From: Vibrio sp. YMD68
Lineage (GTDB): Bacteria; Pseudomonadota; Gammaproteobacteria; Enterobacterales; Vibrionaceae
Length of the DNA: 64,000 nucleotides
Reading direction: 5' to 3'
NCBI RefSeq assembly: GCF_029958905.1
Contig: NZ_CP124614.1
Span: 434,001-498,000 of the forward strand
The notes under the pieces were generated by a model. The model was not told where the DNA came from. It did no database searches and saw only the letters and a list, made by a program, of their open reading frames with translations. A program made the translations under genes and the position numbers. Of this stretch, positions 62,831 to 64,000 are shown in pieces; position 1 is the stretch's first letter, and every line of letters starts with the position of its first letter.

Positions 62831-64000
62831 GGTTGTTGATGACAATTTAATTGTTGGTCTAGATATAGGTACAGCGACCATATCGGCATTAGTTGGTGAG
62901 GTGCTGCCAGACGGTCAGATTAATATCATAGGGGCAGGCACAAGCCCCTCTCGTGGTATGGATAAAGGTGGCGTTAACGATTTAGAGTCTGTGGTTAAGT
63001 CAGTACAACGAGCAATCGATCAAGCTGAACTTATGGCAGAGTGCCAAATTAAGAATGTGTTTTTATCGTTATCTGGACGTCACATTGCTAGCCGTATCGA
63101 AAAGGGCATGGGAACAATATCTGAAGAGGAAGTGACTCAAGAAGATATGGACCGGGCTATTCATACGGCAAAATCGATTAAAATAGGTGATGAGCTTAGG
63201 ATTCTTCACGTAATACCGCAAGAGTTTACCATTGATTACCAAGAGGGAATCAAAAATCCACTTGGGCTTTCCGGTGTACGAATGGAAGTGAGTGTCCATT
63301 TGATCTCTAGCCACAATGATATGGCTAAAAACCTTGTTAAAGCGGTCGAGCGTTGTGGGCTAGTTGTGGAGCAGCTTGTTTATTCAGGCTTAGCGTCGAG
63401 TAATGCTGTTATCACTGAAGACGAACGTGAACTCGGTGTTTGTGTCGTGGATATCGGCGCTGGTACTATGGATGTCTCTATTTGGACTGGTGGCGCGTTA
63501 CGTCATACAGAAGTGTTCTCATACGCAGGTAATGCCGTCACCAGTGATATTGCTTTTGCTTTTGGGACACCAGTGAGTGACGCAGAAGAAATAAAAGTAA
63601 AATACGGCTGCGCACTGAGTGAGCTAGTCAGTAAAGATGATACAGTTAATGTTCCAAGTGTTGGTGGGCGTCCATCTCGAAGCTTACAAAGGCAAACATT
63701 GTCTGAAGTAATAGAGCCGCGCTATACCGAACTCATGGGCCTAGTGAATCAAACTATTGATACTGTTCAATCAAAGCTGCGAGAAGATGGCATCAAGCAT
63801 CACCTTGCCGCTGGTGTTGTCCTCACCGGAGGTGCAGCACAGATTGAAGGATTGGTAGAATGTGCGGAACGAGTATTCCGCAATCAAGTTCGTGTTGGTA
63901 AGCCACTGGAAGTGAGTGGCTTAACAGATTATGTAAAAGAGCCGTATCATTCTACGGCTGTTGGTTTACTTCATTACGCGAAAGACAGTCAAATAAGCGA
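62823..64000 (+). CDS. ftsA: Cell division protein FtsA (3' end cut off by window)
   Basis: Actin-like protein that tethers FtsZ to the membrane and signals to the late divisome. About 392 codons are present of roughly 420. The start MTKVVDDNLIVGLDIGTATI has the phosphate-1 loop. The phosphate-2 motif VVDIGAGTMDVSIW and the adenosine motif VLTGGAAQIEGL are also present. The missing C-terminus should carry the membrane-targeting amphipathic helix. ATG 62823 overlaps the ftsQ stop, so translation is coupled; ftsZ is expected just beyond the window. Confidence 0.96.
   Translation, partial: MTKVVDDNLIVGLDIGTATISALVGEVLPDGQINIIGAGTSPSRGMDKGGVNDLESVVKSVQRAIDQAELMAECQIKNVFLSLSGRHIASRIEKGMGTISEEEVTQEDMDRAIHTAKSIKIGDELRILHVIPQEFTIDYQEGIKNPLGLSGVRMEVSVHLISSHNDMAKNLVKAVERCGLVVEQLVYSGLASSNAVITEDERELGVCVVDIGAGTMDVSIWTGGALRHTEVFSYAGNAVTSDIAFAFGTPVSDAEEIKVKYGCALSELVSKDDTVNVPSVGGRPSRSLQRQTLSEVIEPRYTELMGLVNQTIDTVQSKLREDGIKHHLAAGVVLTGGAAQIEGLVECAERVFRNQVRVGKPLEVSGLTDYVKEPYHSTAVGLLHYAKDSQIS

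Overview
The window is a stretch of core chromosome from a gammaproteobacterium, almost certainly a Vibrio or close relative in the Vibrionaceae. The evidence is gene content and order: a BarA/VarS-type kinase, rlmD, relA, mazG, pyrG, eno, cca, gspAB, a Pit transporter with its DUF47 partner, ygiF, glnE, hldE, tolC, nudF-yqiB-cpdA-yqiA-parE-parC, degS/degQ, zapG/zapE, rplM-rpsI, petABC, sspAB, the lpoA-yraN-diaA-dolP group, rsmI, rnpB and a dcw cluster without mraZ or ddl. From memory this is the order of a block on V. cholerae chromosome 1. No insertion sequence, prophage, integron, CRISPR array, tRNA or rRNA gene was seen. Species cannot be named from this sequence alone.

Layout. 1-12 kb: a partial hybrid sensor kinase (minus strand, cut by the window edge), then rlmD, relA, mazG, pyrG and eno on the plus strand (rRNA methylation, stringent response, nucleotide pool hygiene, CTP synthesis, glycolysis), and cca on the minus strand. 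12-17.7 kb: gspA-gspB (type II secretion accessory proteins), then a minus-strand group with a membrane-anchored SH3 protein, a Pit phosphate transporter and its PhoU-like partner. 17.8-26 kb: CYTH-CHAD triphosphatase, a potassium-channel-like protein, a short chemoreceptor, glnE and hldE. 26-35 kb: tolC divergent from a tightly packed nudF-yqiB-cpdA-yqiA set, followed by parE-parC (topoisomerase IV). 35-40 kb: degS and degQ periplasmic proteases, zapG and divergent zapE. 40-45 kb: rplM-rpsI, petABC (cytochrome bc1), sspA-sspB. 45-49 kb: minus-strand lpoA-yraN-diaA-dolP, divergent rsmI, then RNase P RNA. 49.8-64 kb: the division and cell wall cluster rsmH-ftsL-ftsI-murE-murF-mraY-murD-ftsW-murG-murC, then ftsQ-ftsA behind a separate predicted promoter.

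How it fits together: most genes serve growth, envelope building and envelope quality control. The dcw genes make lipid II and the divisome, LpoA activates a peptidoglycan synthase, DolP and the Deg proteases maintain the envelope, TolC and GspAB serve export, and ZapE/ZapG connect to division. Many neighbours overlap by 1-14 nt, which indicates translational coupling.

No novel multigene system is visible. The items most worth a second look are non-coding: a CRP-like palindrome placed as a class II site upstream of pyrG, a 13-bp tandem repeat beside the degS stop codon, a perfect 10-bp inverted repeat over the predicted petA promoter, a terminator hairpin just before mazG, and inverted repeats upstream of rlmD, hldE and rsmH.
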